64,000 bases of DNA, from positions 4,267,501 to 4,331,500 of the forward strand of contig NZ_CP028908.1 of NCBI RefSeq assembly GCF_024181725.1. The letters are read 5' to 3'. Origin of the DNA: Bradyrhizobium sp. WD16. GTDB taxonomy: Bacteria > Pseudomonadota > Alphaproteobacteria > Rhizobiales > Xanthobacteraceae. Positions 46,270 through 55,507 of the stretch are shown here, in pieces. How positions within the stretch are numbered: the stretch's first letter is position 1; each line of letters starts with the position of its first letter. The translations under genes were made by a program, and so were the position numbers. The notes below the pieces were generated by a model. The model worked only from the letters and a program-made list of their open reading frames with translations, was not told the DNA's origin and searched no databases.

Positions 46270-46743
46270 ATGGCGAGCGAGGAATTCAGCGTCCGCGAAG
46301 GTGAGCTGGCGGTCGAGCCGCCGCCGCCGACCGATGCCGGTCTCGTCTTCATCGGGCGCATCCATACGCCGTGGACCTCACGCGAGGAGACACCGCGTCA
46401 GGGTCGGCAGGATGGTCCGGTCTGCCGTATCGAGATCTTCGATCCATGGGTGCCCGGCCTCAAGGGCCTCGAAGACTACAGGCAGGTCGAGGTGTTCTAC
46501 TGGCTGCACCGCGCGCGGCGCGACCTCGTGCTGCAGAACCCGCGCAGGGATGGCGATATCCGCGGCGTGTTCGCGCTGCGCTCGCCGGTGCGTCCCAATC
46601 CGATCGGCCTGTCGGTCGCGGCGCTGGTGGGCATCGAAGGCAATGTCGTGCTGGTCCGCGGCCTCGACTGTCTCGATGGCACGCCGCTGATCGACCTCAA
46701 GCCAGACCGCTGCGCCTATTCGCCGCCGAAGCCCGGTCACTAG
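46270..46743 (+). CDS. trmO: TrmO-type tRNA methyltransferase (TsaA/YaeB family)
   Basis: SAM-dependent methyltransferase of the TsaA-like beta-barrel class, 157 residues, that N6-methylates t6A37 in tRNA-Thr(GGU) in E. coli. Signatures are [19 protein letters not shown] at 27-45, [13 protein letters not shown] near 73 and the conserved [21 protein letters not shown] ([12 protein letters not shown]) near 103, with [16 protein letters not shown] near the end. It lacks the C-terminal extra domain of E. coli TrmO, as many short family members do. Its stop codon TAG lies in the first CTAG of a chimeric repeat. Confidence 0.88.
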   Translation: MASEEFSVREGELAVEPPPPTDAGLVFIGRIHTPWTSREETPRQGRQDGPVCRIEIFDPWVPGLKGLEDYRQVEVFYWLHRARRDLVLQNPRRDGDIRGVFALRSPVRPNPIGLSVAALVGIEGNVVLVRGLDCLDGTPLIDLKPDRCAYSPPKPGH

Positions 46744-46826
46744 TGTGGCGTCTCGCAATTGCCTACCGCCTTTGCGGCAAGCCTGTCGTAGGCAATTGCG
46801 AGACGAGCGTCAGATCCATCGCACTA
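46740..46826 (+). repeat. Chimeric A/D palindrome
   Basis: Begins as a normal A unit (CTAG at 46740, both GTCTCGCAATTGCCTA arms) but switches at about 46803 to the right end of a D unit (GAGCGTCAGATCCATCGCAC), ending CTAA at 46823-46826. This fits a deletion inside an A-B-C-D array, joined at a shared AC. Its left boundary supplies the trmO stop and its right boundary the stop of the convergent MFS gene. Confidence 0.9.
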
Positions 46827-48080
46827 AGGCGTTTTCGAGCGAAGCGGAATGGCCGCGGCGTCATGGCCGTCGGGCTGCCTCGCCAGCGTCACCGCCGGCG
46901 ACAGCAGGATGTAGCCGGCCTGGACGGCGAAGCCGGCCATGGCGAGGCACAGGCAGGCTTCGGCGCCAAAACGTGCGCCGACCACCGCGCCGATGGCGGC
47001 GCCGAGCGGTCGCGCGCCGTAGCTCAGGATGTTGATCGCCGAGACCCGGCCGAGCATCTGCGGCGGTGTCACCGCCTGGCGCAGGGTGGTGGTGCTGATC
47101 ACCCACAGGATCGGACCGACGCCGAGCAGAAAGAAGCCGCTGGCGGCAAGTGCGGCGGACGGCACGATAATGGTCAGGGCGAGCAGGGCGGAGGCGGCAA
47201 ACCCGGTCAGCGGGCCGAGCGCGACCACGGTGCCGAAGGCGACATGGCGCAGCAGCCGCGTCGCCGCGAGCGCGCCGATCATCATGCCGACGCCGTACAT
47301 CGCGAGCGTGGTGCCGACGGCGGCGGCGCTCATCTGCAGATGGCGCAGCGCGTAGGGCACGAAGATCGCGAGGATGACGAAGAACGAGGTCCCGAAGACG
47401 AGCTGGGTGACGAACACCGGCCGCAGCAGGGGGTGGGCGGCGACGAAACGGACGCCGTCGCGGAATTCGTCCAATGGACGACGCCCTGACGCGCGCGGTC
47501 GAGGCGGTTCGGCGATGCCGGCGAGCAGCCGCGCCGCGACGAGCGACAGGGCCGCCGCCAGCGCGAAAGCCGGTGCCGGCCCGGTCCAGCCGACGAGGAG
47601 GCCGCCGAGGGCCGGTCCGCCGGCGAAGGCGACGGTGCGCGCCAGTTCGATCCGGGCATTGGCGGCGGCGAAGGCGGCCGGCGCGACCAGCGCCGGCACC
47701 AGTGCGGGCGCGGCGACGCTGAAGGCCACGGTCCCGCAGACCGAAACGAAGCCGAGGCCGGCCAGCGCCGCCATCGTCAGTTGGCCGGTCGCGATCAGTG
47801 TGACGATCAGCGCCAGGGCGAGCGCCCGCAGGACCTCGGCCGACGCCATCAGGCGTCGCCGCGGCATGCGGTCGGCGAGGAGGCCGGCCGGAACCGCGAG
47901 CAAAAGGAAGGGGAGGGTCAGGGCGGTCTGCAACAGGCCGCTCAGCCCTTCCCCGGCGCCGAGGAGCAGGACGGCGGCGAGCGGCGCGGCGGCCAGGGCG
48001 ACTTGCTCGGCGCATTGGGCCGCGAGATTCGACCAGGCGAGACGGTGGAAAGTGGCGGGCAGGGGAGCGGTCAGGGACAT
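46824..48080 (-). CDS. MFS exporter (EntS-like MFS_3)
   Basis: Major facilitator protein of 418 residues with 12 predicted hydrophobic segments and the loop-2 motif GLLADRMPRRRL (near residue 68) after the second/third helix. The overall type is the MFS_3/EntS-like group, which exports siderophores or drugs; substrate is unknown. The C terminus ends IPLRSKTP, encoded by a copy of the 19-mer GCGTTTTCGAGCGAAGCGG (read on the opposite strand), and its stop TAG is in the chimeric repeat. Two tandem A-B pairs lie just upstream, between it and mntH. Confidence 0.85.
   Translation of the reverse strand: MSLTAPLPATFHRLAWSNLAAQCAEQVALAAAPLAAVLLLGAGEGLSGLLQTALTLPFLLLAVPAGLLADRMPRRRLMASAEVLRALALALIVTLIATGQLTMAALAGLGFVSVCGTVAFSVAAPALVPALVAPAAFAAANARIELARTVAFAGGPALGGLLVGWTGPAPAFALAAALSLVAARLLAGIAEPPRPRASGRRPLDEFRDGVRFVAAHPLLRPVFVTQLVFGTSFFVILAIFVPYALRHLQMSAAAVGTTLAMYGVGMMIGALAATRLLRHVAFGTVVALGPLTGFAASALLALTIIVPSAALAASGFFLLGVGPILWVISTTTLRQAVTPPQMLGRVSAINILSYGARPLGAAIGAVVGARFGAEACLCLAMAGFAVQAGYILLSPAVTLARQPDGHDAAAIPLRSKTP
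46829..46847. repeat. 19-mer repeat, copy 1
   Basis: GCGTTTTCGAGCGAAGCGG, inside the 3' end of the MFS gene next to the chimeric palindrome. The same 19 bases occur at 59074-59092. From memory, close variants are very frequent in Bradyrhizobium-type genomes. Confidence 0.65.
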
Positions 48081-48129
48081 TTGCGAATGACACTTGCGGC
48101 GGATCAGGGGGGACGGCGTGGGACTCGCG

Positions 48130-48459
48130 CTAGTGTGGCGTCTCGCAATTGCCTACCGCCTTCGCGGCAAGCCTCTCCTAGGCAATTGCGAGACATAAGC
48201 CACACTAGCTTTTTGATTTTGCTAGTGTCCCGATGTCTCCGAATGACCGTGCGAGCATGAGGCAAATGGAGCGGTCATTCGGAGACGGGACGCTAGTGTG
48301 GCGTCTCGCAATTGCCTACCGCCTTTGCGGCACCCCTCTCCTAGGCAATTGCGAGACATAAGCCACACTAGCTTTTTGATTTTGCTAGTGTCCCGATGTC
48401 TCCGAATGACCGTGCGAGCGTGAGGCAAACGAAGCGGTAATTCGGAGACAGGACACTAG
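48130..48459 (+). repeat. Two tandem A-B palindrome pairs (163-bp period)
   Basis: A 48130-48208, B 48222-48296, A 48293-48371, B 48385-48459, with linkers CTTTTTGATTTTG. Unit starts are 163 bp apart, the same period as at 11622. The copies differ at several positions in the A loop and in the B stem (second B has GAATGACCG against CGGTAATTC), so this duplication is older than the four-fold array. It lies between the divergent MFS and mntH genes. Confidence 0.95.
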
Positions 48460-48527
48460 GATGTCCGTGTCCATAGGATGGTCGGCGGGTTCCACCCACC
48501 CGATCTCCGACAAGGGATTTCTTGCAG

Positions 48528-48544
48528 TTGCAAATCAGTTGCAA
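48528..48544 (+). promoter_or_regulatory. Probable Mur (manganese) operator of mntH
   Basis: TTGCAAATCAGTTGCAA, an interrupted palindrome of TTGCAA half-sites, 30 bp before the mntH start. It resembles the binding site of the alphaproteobacterial manganese regulator Mur, which represses mntH or sitABCD when manganese is plentiful. The assignment rests on motif resemblance and on the gene that follows. Confidence 0.65.
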
Positions 48545-48573
48545 TAGAGGCCGGCTTCGTGTTGTCTGAGCGG

Positions 48574-49941
48574 ATGCACGCCAAGTCCCCGCCCTCCGCC
48601 GACGTCATGACAGCCGGCCAGCCGCCCGGCGGCTGGCGCGCCGAGCGCGGCGAGCCGTCGTTGTCGGAGGTCTTCGGCTCGGTGCGGGTCGCCGCCGGGG
48701 CGTCCTTCTGGCGCAAGCTCGTCGCGTTTCTCGGCCCGGGCTATCTGGTGGCGGTCGGCTACATGGATCCGGGCAACTGGGCGACGTCGCTGGCCGGCGG
48801 CTCCCGCTACGGCTACGCACTGCTCTCGGTCGCCCTGATGTCGAACGTCATGGCGATCCTGCTGCAGGCTCTGTGCGCCCGGCTGGGGGTGGGGGCGGGC
48901 CGCGATCTCGCTCAGGCCTGCCGGGACGCCTATCCGCGCTGGGTGGCCTGGCCGCTGTGGTTGTTCGCCGAAATCGCCATTGCCGCTACCGACCTCGCCG
49001 AGATCATCGGCACCGCGATCGGGCTGAACCTGCTGTTCGGCGTGCCGCTGGCGATCGGGGTCCTGCTCACCGCGGCGGACGTCTTCCTGATCCTCGCCCT
49101 GCAGGCGCTCGGTTTCCGTTGGGTGGAGGCGCTGGTGGTCGCGCTGCTCGCCGTCATCGCCGCCTGCTTTTCCATCCAGATCGCGATGGCGCATCCCGAC
49201 TGGGGCGGCGTGCTGCGCGGCTTCGTGCCGACCCCGGCGCTCGTCGCCGACCGTGACATGCTCTATCTCGCGCTGGGCATTCTCGGCGCGACGGTGATGC
49301 CGCACAATCTCTACCTGCATTCCGGCCTGGTGCAGACCCGCGCCTACGAAGCCGACGATGCCGGGCGGCGGCAGGCGATCCGACTCTCCACCATCGATTC
49401 GACCATTGCGCTGTGCTTCGCGCTGACGATCAACGCCTCCATCCTCATCCTCGCCGCCGCGACCTTCCACAGCACGGGCCGCTACGATGTGGCCGAACTC
49501 GACCGCGCCCACGCCTTCCTGGCGCCGTTGCTCGGCTCGTCGCTGGCGCCGACGCTGTTCGGCATCGCACTGATCTGCTGCGGCTTGAATTCGACAGTCA
49601 CGGCGACCCTTGCGGGACAGGTCGTGATGGAGGGATTCATCGCCATCAAGCTCGCGCCCTGGCTGCGGCGACTGGTCACCCGCAGCATTGCCATCGTGCC
49701 GGCGGCGCTGGTGACGATCTGGTCGGGCGACAAGGGCGCCGGTCAGCTCCTGATTCTCAGTCAGGTGATCCTGAGCCTGCAATTGCCTTTCGCCATCGTG
49801 CCCCTGGTCTGGATTACCGCCAGCCGGGCCAAGATGGGCCGCTTCGTCGCGCCGCGATGGCTGACGGCGGCAACCGCGGTGATCGCCGCGCTGATCATCG
49901 CCCTCAACATCAAGCTGGTGGTCGATTTCGCGGTCGGATGA
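48574..49941 (+). CDS. mntH: NRAMP-family Mn(II)/Fe(II) transporter
   Basis: Proton-coupled divalent-metal importer of the inner membrane, 455 residues from the chosen start. The metal-site motif DPGN is in [16 protein letters not shown] (TM1) and the second site MPHN in [20 protein letters not shown] (TM6); about 11 hydrophobic segments follow the family pattern. The frame is open from 48478, but the earlier part would place the Mur-like operator inside the gene, so I use ATG 48574, with 48607 (MTAGQPP) as an alternative. Manganese is the main substrate in Bradyrhizobium-type bacteria. Confidence 0.94.
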   Translation: MHAKSPPSADVMTAGQPPGGWRAERGEPSLSEVFGSVRVAAGASFWRKLVAFLGPGYLVAVGYMDPGNWATSLAGGSRYGYALLSVALMSNVMAILLQALCARLGVGAGRDLAQACRDAYPRWVAWPLWLFAEIAIAATDLAEIIGTAIGLNLLFGVPLAIGVLLTAADVFLILALQALGFRWVEALVVALLAVIAACFSIQIAMAHPDWGGVLRGFVPTPALVADRDMLYLALGILGATVMPHNLYLHSGLVQTRAYEADDAGRRQAIRLSTIDSTIALCFALTINASILILAAATFHSTGRYDVAELDRAHAFLAPLLGSSLAPTLFGIALICCGLNSTVTATLAGQVVMEGFIAIKLAPWLRRLVTRSIAIVPAALVTIWSGDKGAGQLLILSQVILSLQLPFAIVPLVWITASRAKMGRFVAPRWLTAATAVIAALIIALNIKLVVDFAVG

Positions 49942-49947
49942 CGCTCG

Positions 49948-49985
49948 CTCGTGCGGCGGATCTGACGCTCGTATCAGTCCTGCGG
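49948..49985 (-). repeat. Truncated D palindrome
   Basis: In reverse orientation, a decayed CTAG (CTCG at 49948) is followed by GTGCGGCGGATCTGACGCTC and GTATCAGTCCTGC, the outer arm and part of the loop of a D unit. It lies between the convergent mntH and bpt genes; the bpt stop TGA (49974-49976) and its last two codons are inside it. Confidence 0.8.
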
Positions 49986-50747
49986 TTCGGGCGCGGCGGC
50001 GCCATCGTCGGCCCGCACCCAACCGCTTGCCGCAAGCCGCTGCTGCGGCATGAAACGGGCCTTGTAGTCCATCTTCTTCGAGCCCTCGATCCAGTAGCCG
50101 AGGTAGACATAGGGCAGGCCCATGCGGCGCGCCCGGGCGAGATGGTCGAGAATCATGAAGCTGCCCAGCGAGCGGTCGCGCTGGGCGGGGTCGAAGAAGG
50201 AATAGACCATCGACAGGCCGTCGCTGAGGATGTCCGTCAGCGCCGCGGCCACCAGCGTCTCGCCGCGGCCGCTGACGCCACTGTCGGGGCCGCGCAGGCG
50301 GTATTCGATCAGCTTGGTCTCGACATGGCTGTCCTCCACCATCATGGCGTAGTCCAGCACCGTCATGTCCGCCATGCCGCCATGGCGATGACGCTCGTCG
50401 AGATAGGCGCGGAAGATCGCGTACTGCTCCGAGGACGGGGCGGCGGGGCGCAGTTCGCCGACGATGTCGCTGTTGCGCGCCAGCACCTTGCGAAAGCCCC
50501 GGGTGGGGCGGAACTCGTTGGCCATCACTCGCACCGAGACGCAGGCGCGGCAATTGTCGCAGGCCGGCCGGTAGGCGATCGACTGGCTGCGCCGGAACCC
50601 GCCATGGGTCAGCAGGTCATTGAGCTCGCCGGCCCGGTCGCCGACCAGATGGGTGAAAACCTTGCGCTCGTGGCGGCCCGGCAAATAGGGGCAGGGCGAG
50701 GGCGCCGTCAGGTAGAACTGCGGGGTATCGCGCGAATGCTGCGTCAC
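49974..50747 (-). CDS. bpt: Arginyl/leucyl-tRNA-protein transferase
   Basis: Transfers an amino acid from tRNA to N-terminal acidic residues, making substrates of the N-end-rule protease system; 257 residues. The ATE family motifs are present: an N-terminal cysteine cluster (SPCPYLPGR and [16 protein letters not shown]), then [14 protein letters not shown], and the GNAT-like C-terminal half with [24 protein letters not shown] and [21 protein letters not shown]. Whether it transfers Leu (Bpt) or Arg cannot be settled from sequence; alphaproteobacterial members of this size are called ATE/Bpt. Its last codons come from a truncated D palindrome. Confidence 0.9.
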   Translation of the reverse strand: MTQHSRDTPQFYLTAPSPCPYLPGRHERKVFTHLVGDRAGELNDLLTHGGFRRSQSIAYRPACDNCRACVSVRVMANEFRPTRGFRKVLARNSDIVGELRPAAPSSEQYAIFRAYLDERHRHGGMADMTVLDYAMMVEDSHVETKLIEYRLRGPDSGVSGRGETLVAAALTDILSDGLSMVYSFFDPAQRDRSLGSFMILDHLARARRMGLPYVYLGYWIEGSKKMDYKARFMPQQRLAASGWVRADDGAAAPEPQD

Positions 50748-50866
50748 GAAGGTCTCGTCCGGCCTCCCGATGATGCATGATCGCGTCCGCGCGTCGCTCG
50801 GTCAACGAGTTTCACGCCGGAGGTGCTTTTTGCGGTGTCAGAATTCCGTGTCATCGGGGGGCGATC

Positions 50867-51469
50867 TCAGAACGTGCGGACCGGCCCATAGGCCGCGTCC
50901 TGGGCGGAGGCATTGATGATCACCGTGCCGAGCACGAAATCGTGCAGCAGGCGGCGGCGGGCGTTGAACAGGCCGACCAGCAGCACCAGCGGGCTCAGGA
51001 ACGAGATCGACACCCAGAACAGGACGGCGTGACAGGCGCCCAGCACGAAATAACCGGGTGCACCGTACCAGGTCCTCAACTGCAGGTCCAAGGCGCGCAT
51101 GCCGAGGGTCGCCGAGGCCGGTCCGCCGATCGTCATGCCGTAATAGACAAGAGCCCAGATCACCGACAGCGGCGACACCAGCCAGAACAGCATCCAGCCG
51201 AGGCCGAGTGTGATGACGCCGAACACGGCGATGAAGACGTAGGCCAGGATTACCGGGATCGCGAGCACGATCAGGTCGATAAGGAAGGCGAACATCCGGC
51301 GGGCTGCGACGCCACGGAACAGCTCCGGCTGGGTATAGGGATCATAGGCGTGCGGACGCGCTTCGAAGCCGCCGCCGCTGCGCCAGACATTGTTGCGCCC
51401 GGGATCGTCGCGCCCGGGATCGCTGCCGAAACCGGACCCGGGACCGTTCGAGCCGTCAGCATTCGACAT
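50867..51469 (-). CDS. RDD family membrane protein
   Basis: A 200-residue inner-membrane protein with an RDD domain. Residues 1-50 are Gly/Asp/Pro-rich and cytosolic; AARRMFAFLIDLIVLAIPVI at about 55-75 contains the motif's conserved Arg and Asp, followed by LGWMLFWLVSPLSVIWALVYYG and a third hydrophobic block (FVLGACHAVLFWVSISFLSPLV, given here as its first part FVLGACHAVLFW). RDD proteins are of unknown function; some act as Na+/H+ antiporters. It lies between bpt and hemB on the same strand, with gaps of 119 and 150 bp. Confidence 0.88.
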   Translation of the reverse strand: MSNADGSNGPGSGFGSDPGRDDPGRNNVWRSGGGFEARPHAYDPYTQPELFRGVAARRMFAFLIDLIVLAIPVILAYVFIAVFGVITLGLGWMLFWLVSPLSVIWALVYYGMTIGGPASATLGMRALDLQLRTWYGAPGYFVLGACHAVLFWVSISFLSPLVLLVGLFNARRRLLHDFVLGTVIINASAQDAAYGPVRTF

Positions 51470-51619
51470 GGCGAAGTCCTTCCCGTCTCATCCAGCCTTG
51501 TTCATCGCAGCCGCCCGGCCGACCAAACGCCAGCCAGGAAACTCCGACCAAGTGAGTCTGTCCAACAAATGGCGATGCCGGATTCCGGGCACAAGGGGCA
51601 GCGACCAGGGGAGGGTACC

Positions 51620-52990
<1,371 letters not shown>

Positions 52991-53446
52991 ATGACGGACG
53001 GCGCATCGCAGGAAAAGGTCCGCGAAGGCGTCCTCTCCGCCATTGTTGCCGGCGCCATCGAGCGCGGCGACGGCGCCTGGACGCGCCGGCTCGTGATCTT
53101 TCTGCGGATCATGGCGGTGGTCGCCGTCGCCAAGGGGCTCTATCACTGGGCGCAGGTGACGGGATTCATCGGCACCGAGGATCAGGCGTTCGAAAACCAG
53201 CCGATGTCGTGGCAGACGGCAACGGTCTATTTCGCCGTCATCGAACTCGTCGCCGCGGTGGGACTGTGGCTGGCGACGCCGTGGGGCGCTGTCGTCTGGC
53301 TGACCTCGATCGTCTCGATGGCCGTGATCGAACTGATGTTTCCGAACATCTACGGCGGCTCCATCTTCGTGATCGTCATCGAAGGGGTGCTGCTGGTCGG
53401 CTATCTCGCTCTCGCCTGGAAGGCGGCACTCGAGCGACCGCCATGA
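52991..53446 (+). CDS. Small four-helix membrane protein (DUF6163-like)
   Basis: A 151-residue integral membrane protein with a 35-residue charged cytosolic N terminus (MTDGASQEKVREGVLSAIVA) and four hydrophobic segments: FLRIMAVVAVAKGLYHWAQV, VYFAVIELVAAVGLWLATP, AVVWLTSIVSMAVIELMFP and IFVIVIEGVLLVGYLALAW. The layout matches the DUF6163 family as I remember it; function is unknown. Start 52991 follows GGTGAGGGG closely; upstream in-frame codons to 52847 have no membrane-protein character. A clear terminator follows at 53553. In this lineage it neighbours hemB and ldtR. Confidence 0.82.
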   Translation: MTDGASQEKVREGVLSAIVAGAIERGDGAWTRRLVIFLRIMAVVAVAKGLYHWAQVTGFIGTEDQAFENQPMSWQTATVYFAVIELVAAVGLWLATPWGAVVWLTSIVSMAVIELMFPNIYGGSIFVIVIEGVLLVGYLALAWKAALERPP

Positions 53447-53552
53447 CGCAGCGAAGTTCGTGTCCGGAAGACGCCCCCGCTGACTCGCGAACTTCGGAAG
53501 TGCGCGAACGCGCCGCCCAAAAAGCGGCGACTGAAATGAGCTGAAGGAACAT

Positions 53553-53577
53553 GCCGCCGCAGGGCGGCTTTTTTTAT
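53553..53577 (+). terminator. Rho-independent terminator
   Basis: A GC stem (GCCGCC, loop GCAG, GGCGGC) followed by seven T. It lies 106 bp after the membrane-protein stop and ends that transcript before ldtR. The rest of 53578-53916 has no gene and should carry the ldtR promoter. Confidence 0.9.
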
Positions 53578-53916
53578 GCGCGATTTTGAGATTTCGCGTC
53601 GCGGCAAGGTTGCCATGGTTACGACTTTCCCAAGACGCCGGGCACAGGTCTTACCGCAACGTTTCGAATTTGAAGCGTTCTGTTCCGCTTTGCGACAGCG
53701 CGTCATCCAAAGCGTGAACAGGGGCGCGTCTTGCTCAACGAGGAATTACGAAAACCCCCTATTTTACGGGCTTAATCGACGATTCACTCTCGCAAATTCA
53801 TGATCTCTTTATGCTGTTGTTTAAGCTGATCTTCAAAGGGCAAGCTTAGGTTGGCCCTATCAGACGAGGCAGAAGTTTCGTCGAATAAGTCGATAAAAGA
53901 CGACAGGGGAAGTGTC

Positions 53917-54432
53917 ATGATCAAAGCCGTAGCAACGGCGGTCGAAACCGTCGAACGCGATGCGGGCAAACCGTCGATCCAGCCGCTCTATCTCGAGGCT
54001 CTTACTCTGGTGGAGCGTCTGCATCGCCGGTTGCTCGACGTCATCAAGGACGAATTCGATCGCCGCGGTCGCGCCGACATCAACTCCGTGCAGGCGCTGC
54101 TGCTCTACAACATCGGCGACAAGGAGTTGACCGCCGGCGAACTGCGCACCCGCGGCTATTATCTCGGCTCCAACGTTTCCTACAATCTCAAGAAGCTCGT
54201 GGAAATGGGCTTCCTGGATCACCAGCGCTCGCGCGTCGACCGCCGCTCGGTGCGCATTCGCCTGACCGCGCAGGGCCAGGAAATCCGCCGTATCGTCGAG
54301 GCGCTCTACCAGAAGCACGTCAAGACGGTCGAGCAGGTCGGCGGCATCTCCGGCGAGGAGTTCGCCACTCTCAACAAGTCGCTCCATCGCCTCGAGCGGT
54401 TCTGGACCGACCAGATCCTGTACCGGCTCTGA
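53917..54432 (+). CDS. ldtR: MarR-family regulator LdtR-like
   Basis: Winged-helix MarR-type transcription factor, 171 residues. The DNA-binding core is INSVQALLLYNIGDKELTAG followed by ELRTRGYYLGSNVSYNLKKLVEMGFLDHQRSRVDRRSVRIRLT, here split as YYLGSNVSYNLKKL (recognition helix) and HQRSRVDRRSVRIRLT (wing). It is very close in layout to LdtR of Liberibacter and Rhizobiales, which controls L,D-transpeptidase and stress genes. Start 53917 has GGGGA seven bases upstream; a longer frame from a TTG at 53851 is less likely. A terminator follows at 54577. Confidence 0.85.
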   Translation: MIKAVATAVETVERDAGKPSIQPLYLEALTLVERLHRRLLDVIKDEFDRRGRADINSVQALLLYNIGDKELTAGELRTRGYYLGSNVSYNLKKLVEMGFLDHQRSRVDRRSVRIRLTAQGQEIRRIVEALYQKHVKTVEQVGGISGEEFATLNKSLHRLERFWTDQILYRL

Positions 54433-54576
54433 ACCATCCCGCCGGGCCGCTCCCGCGTCGCGCGGGACGGCCCAAGCGGCCCATTCGCCTTCGCCAGTGC
54501 CCTCTGGCCTCTACGACGTGCGCGCAAGACGCACGCTTCTTCACCCGCGCGGGTTCCCCTGGCGCGGTCGCAACTC

Positions 54577-54600
54577 AAGGCGCCTTCGGGCGCCTTTTTG
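54577..54600 (+). terminator. Terminator of ldtR
   Basis: Stem AAGGCGCC / GGCGCCTT with a TTCG tetraloop, followed by TTTG. The UUCG-type loop makes it very stable. Confidence 0.9.
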
Positions 54601-54753
54601 CGTTGAGCCGCCGGGATCGTGCCTCGCGGCGATCTTCGCGGCGATCTTGGAGGCTTGCGCAGTGTTCTTGCTTTGTTCATATTGCGAGGTGTCCGCGGCT
54701 CATCATCCCCCGGTGCGCTGCTGACGGTCGAAGGCCTTCGACATCCCCAGAGC

Positions 54754-54788
54754 CCCGCCTGCCGCGGCCCCGGCAGGCGGGATTTTTT
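54754..54788 (+). terminator. Second strong terminator in the ldtR-glyA spacer
   Basis: An 11-bp stem CCCGCCTGCCG / CGGCAGGCGGG with a six-base loop, followed by A and six T. No gene that it would terminate is visible between 54601 and 54753. Confidence 0.92.
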
Positions 54789-54930
54789 CCCGCTCCAGGG
54801 GACGGCTCGGAGCCCGACGGCAGAATCGGTTTGGGAGCCGGTTTGGTAAACGAGACCTGAATCCGGCGCCCTGGCCGGCGAAAATAAACCGCGGGACTCT
54901 TGGCGCTGCAGTTTCCATCATCCACGAGCC

Positions 54931-55224
54931 ATGAAGACGATTCTCCGATTGACCTCTCGGCGGGCCCAGGTCGCCCTGGCGGCGGCGCTGCTGCTCGGCT
55001 GTTCGCTGAACGTGATCGTCGCCGCGGCCTATGTGGCCCGGTCGGGCGACGCCGTCTCCGAGACGCCGGCGCGCTGGGGGAGCATTCCCCTCGTTCCGAC
55101 CCGCCTGGCCGGCGAAATCGCCGGCAAAGCTGCGGGCCGCGCCGCGGGTGAGGGCGGGGCAGTGCGCTACCCCTTCCGACCGGGCGCCGGCAGCGCCCCG
55201 CGCGCCATCGGCCGCTCGTCCTGA
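54931..55224 (+). CDS. Possible small membrane-anchored protein
   Basis: A 97-residue frame with a plausible membrane anchor or signal (MKTILRLTSRRAQVALAAAL onward through residue 35, then AAAYVARSGDA) and a Gly/Ala/Arg/Pro-rich tail. The positively charged start and single hydrophobic segment look like a real export signal, but the ribosome-binding site is weak and high-GC DNA can produce such frames. I recognise no family. Confidence 0.4.
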   Translation: MKTILRLTSRRAQVALAAALLLGCSLNVIVAAAYVARSGDAVSETPARWGSIPLVPTRLAGEIAGKAAGRAAGEGGAVRYPFRPGAGSAPRAIGRSS

Positions 55225-55274
55225 CCTGTTGTTCCCGGGCGGGGCGGGAGGTCATTCCCAGAGCGGGCGGGGGC

Positions 55275-55342
55275 CTGGCATCCCGCCTTTCGAATGACGC
55301 GTCGTTTGCCCATGCTCGGACAGTTATTCGGATCCGCACTGG
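55275..55342 (-). repeat. Decayed B palindrome
   Basis: Reverse-orientation B unit with both boundaries changed to CTGG (55275 and 55339). Recognisable parts are CGAATGAC, TCGTTTGCC, GCTCG and GTTATTCGGA in the right order and spacing, followed by CAAAA of the A-B linker. The A half is no longer recognisable. It lies in the spacer before glyA. Confidence 0.7.
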
Positions 55343-55507
55343 CAAAACGCCATATCTGGGGAGCGCCGGCCGAACTTGGTCCTAGGCCCAAGATATGGTA
55401 TGTCGCCGCGATCGCTTCCGCCCCACACAAGGATCCGCTCGCGCCGGCCATCGGGTGTCCCTCTCGACACCGCATCGCCCGCCGCAACGGGGGAGATATT
55501 TCCGCCT

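Larger units (their letters stand above)
54433..54930. other. Spacer with two terminators
   Basis: No protein gene is convincing here. Two strong plus-strand terminators (54577-54600 and 54754-54788) bracket about 150 bp that contain no open frame of note, so a short non-coding transcript between them is possible. Confidence 0.4.

Noticed and set aside
46740-46826. Conventional intrinsic terminator between convergent trmO and MFS genes
   Set aside because: The hairpin is long and has no T tract. It belongs to the interspersed repeat family, although it may still slow polymerase.
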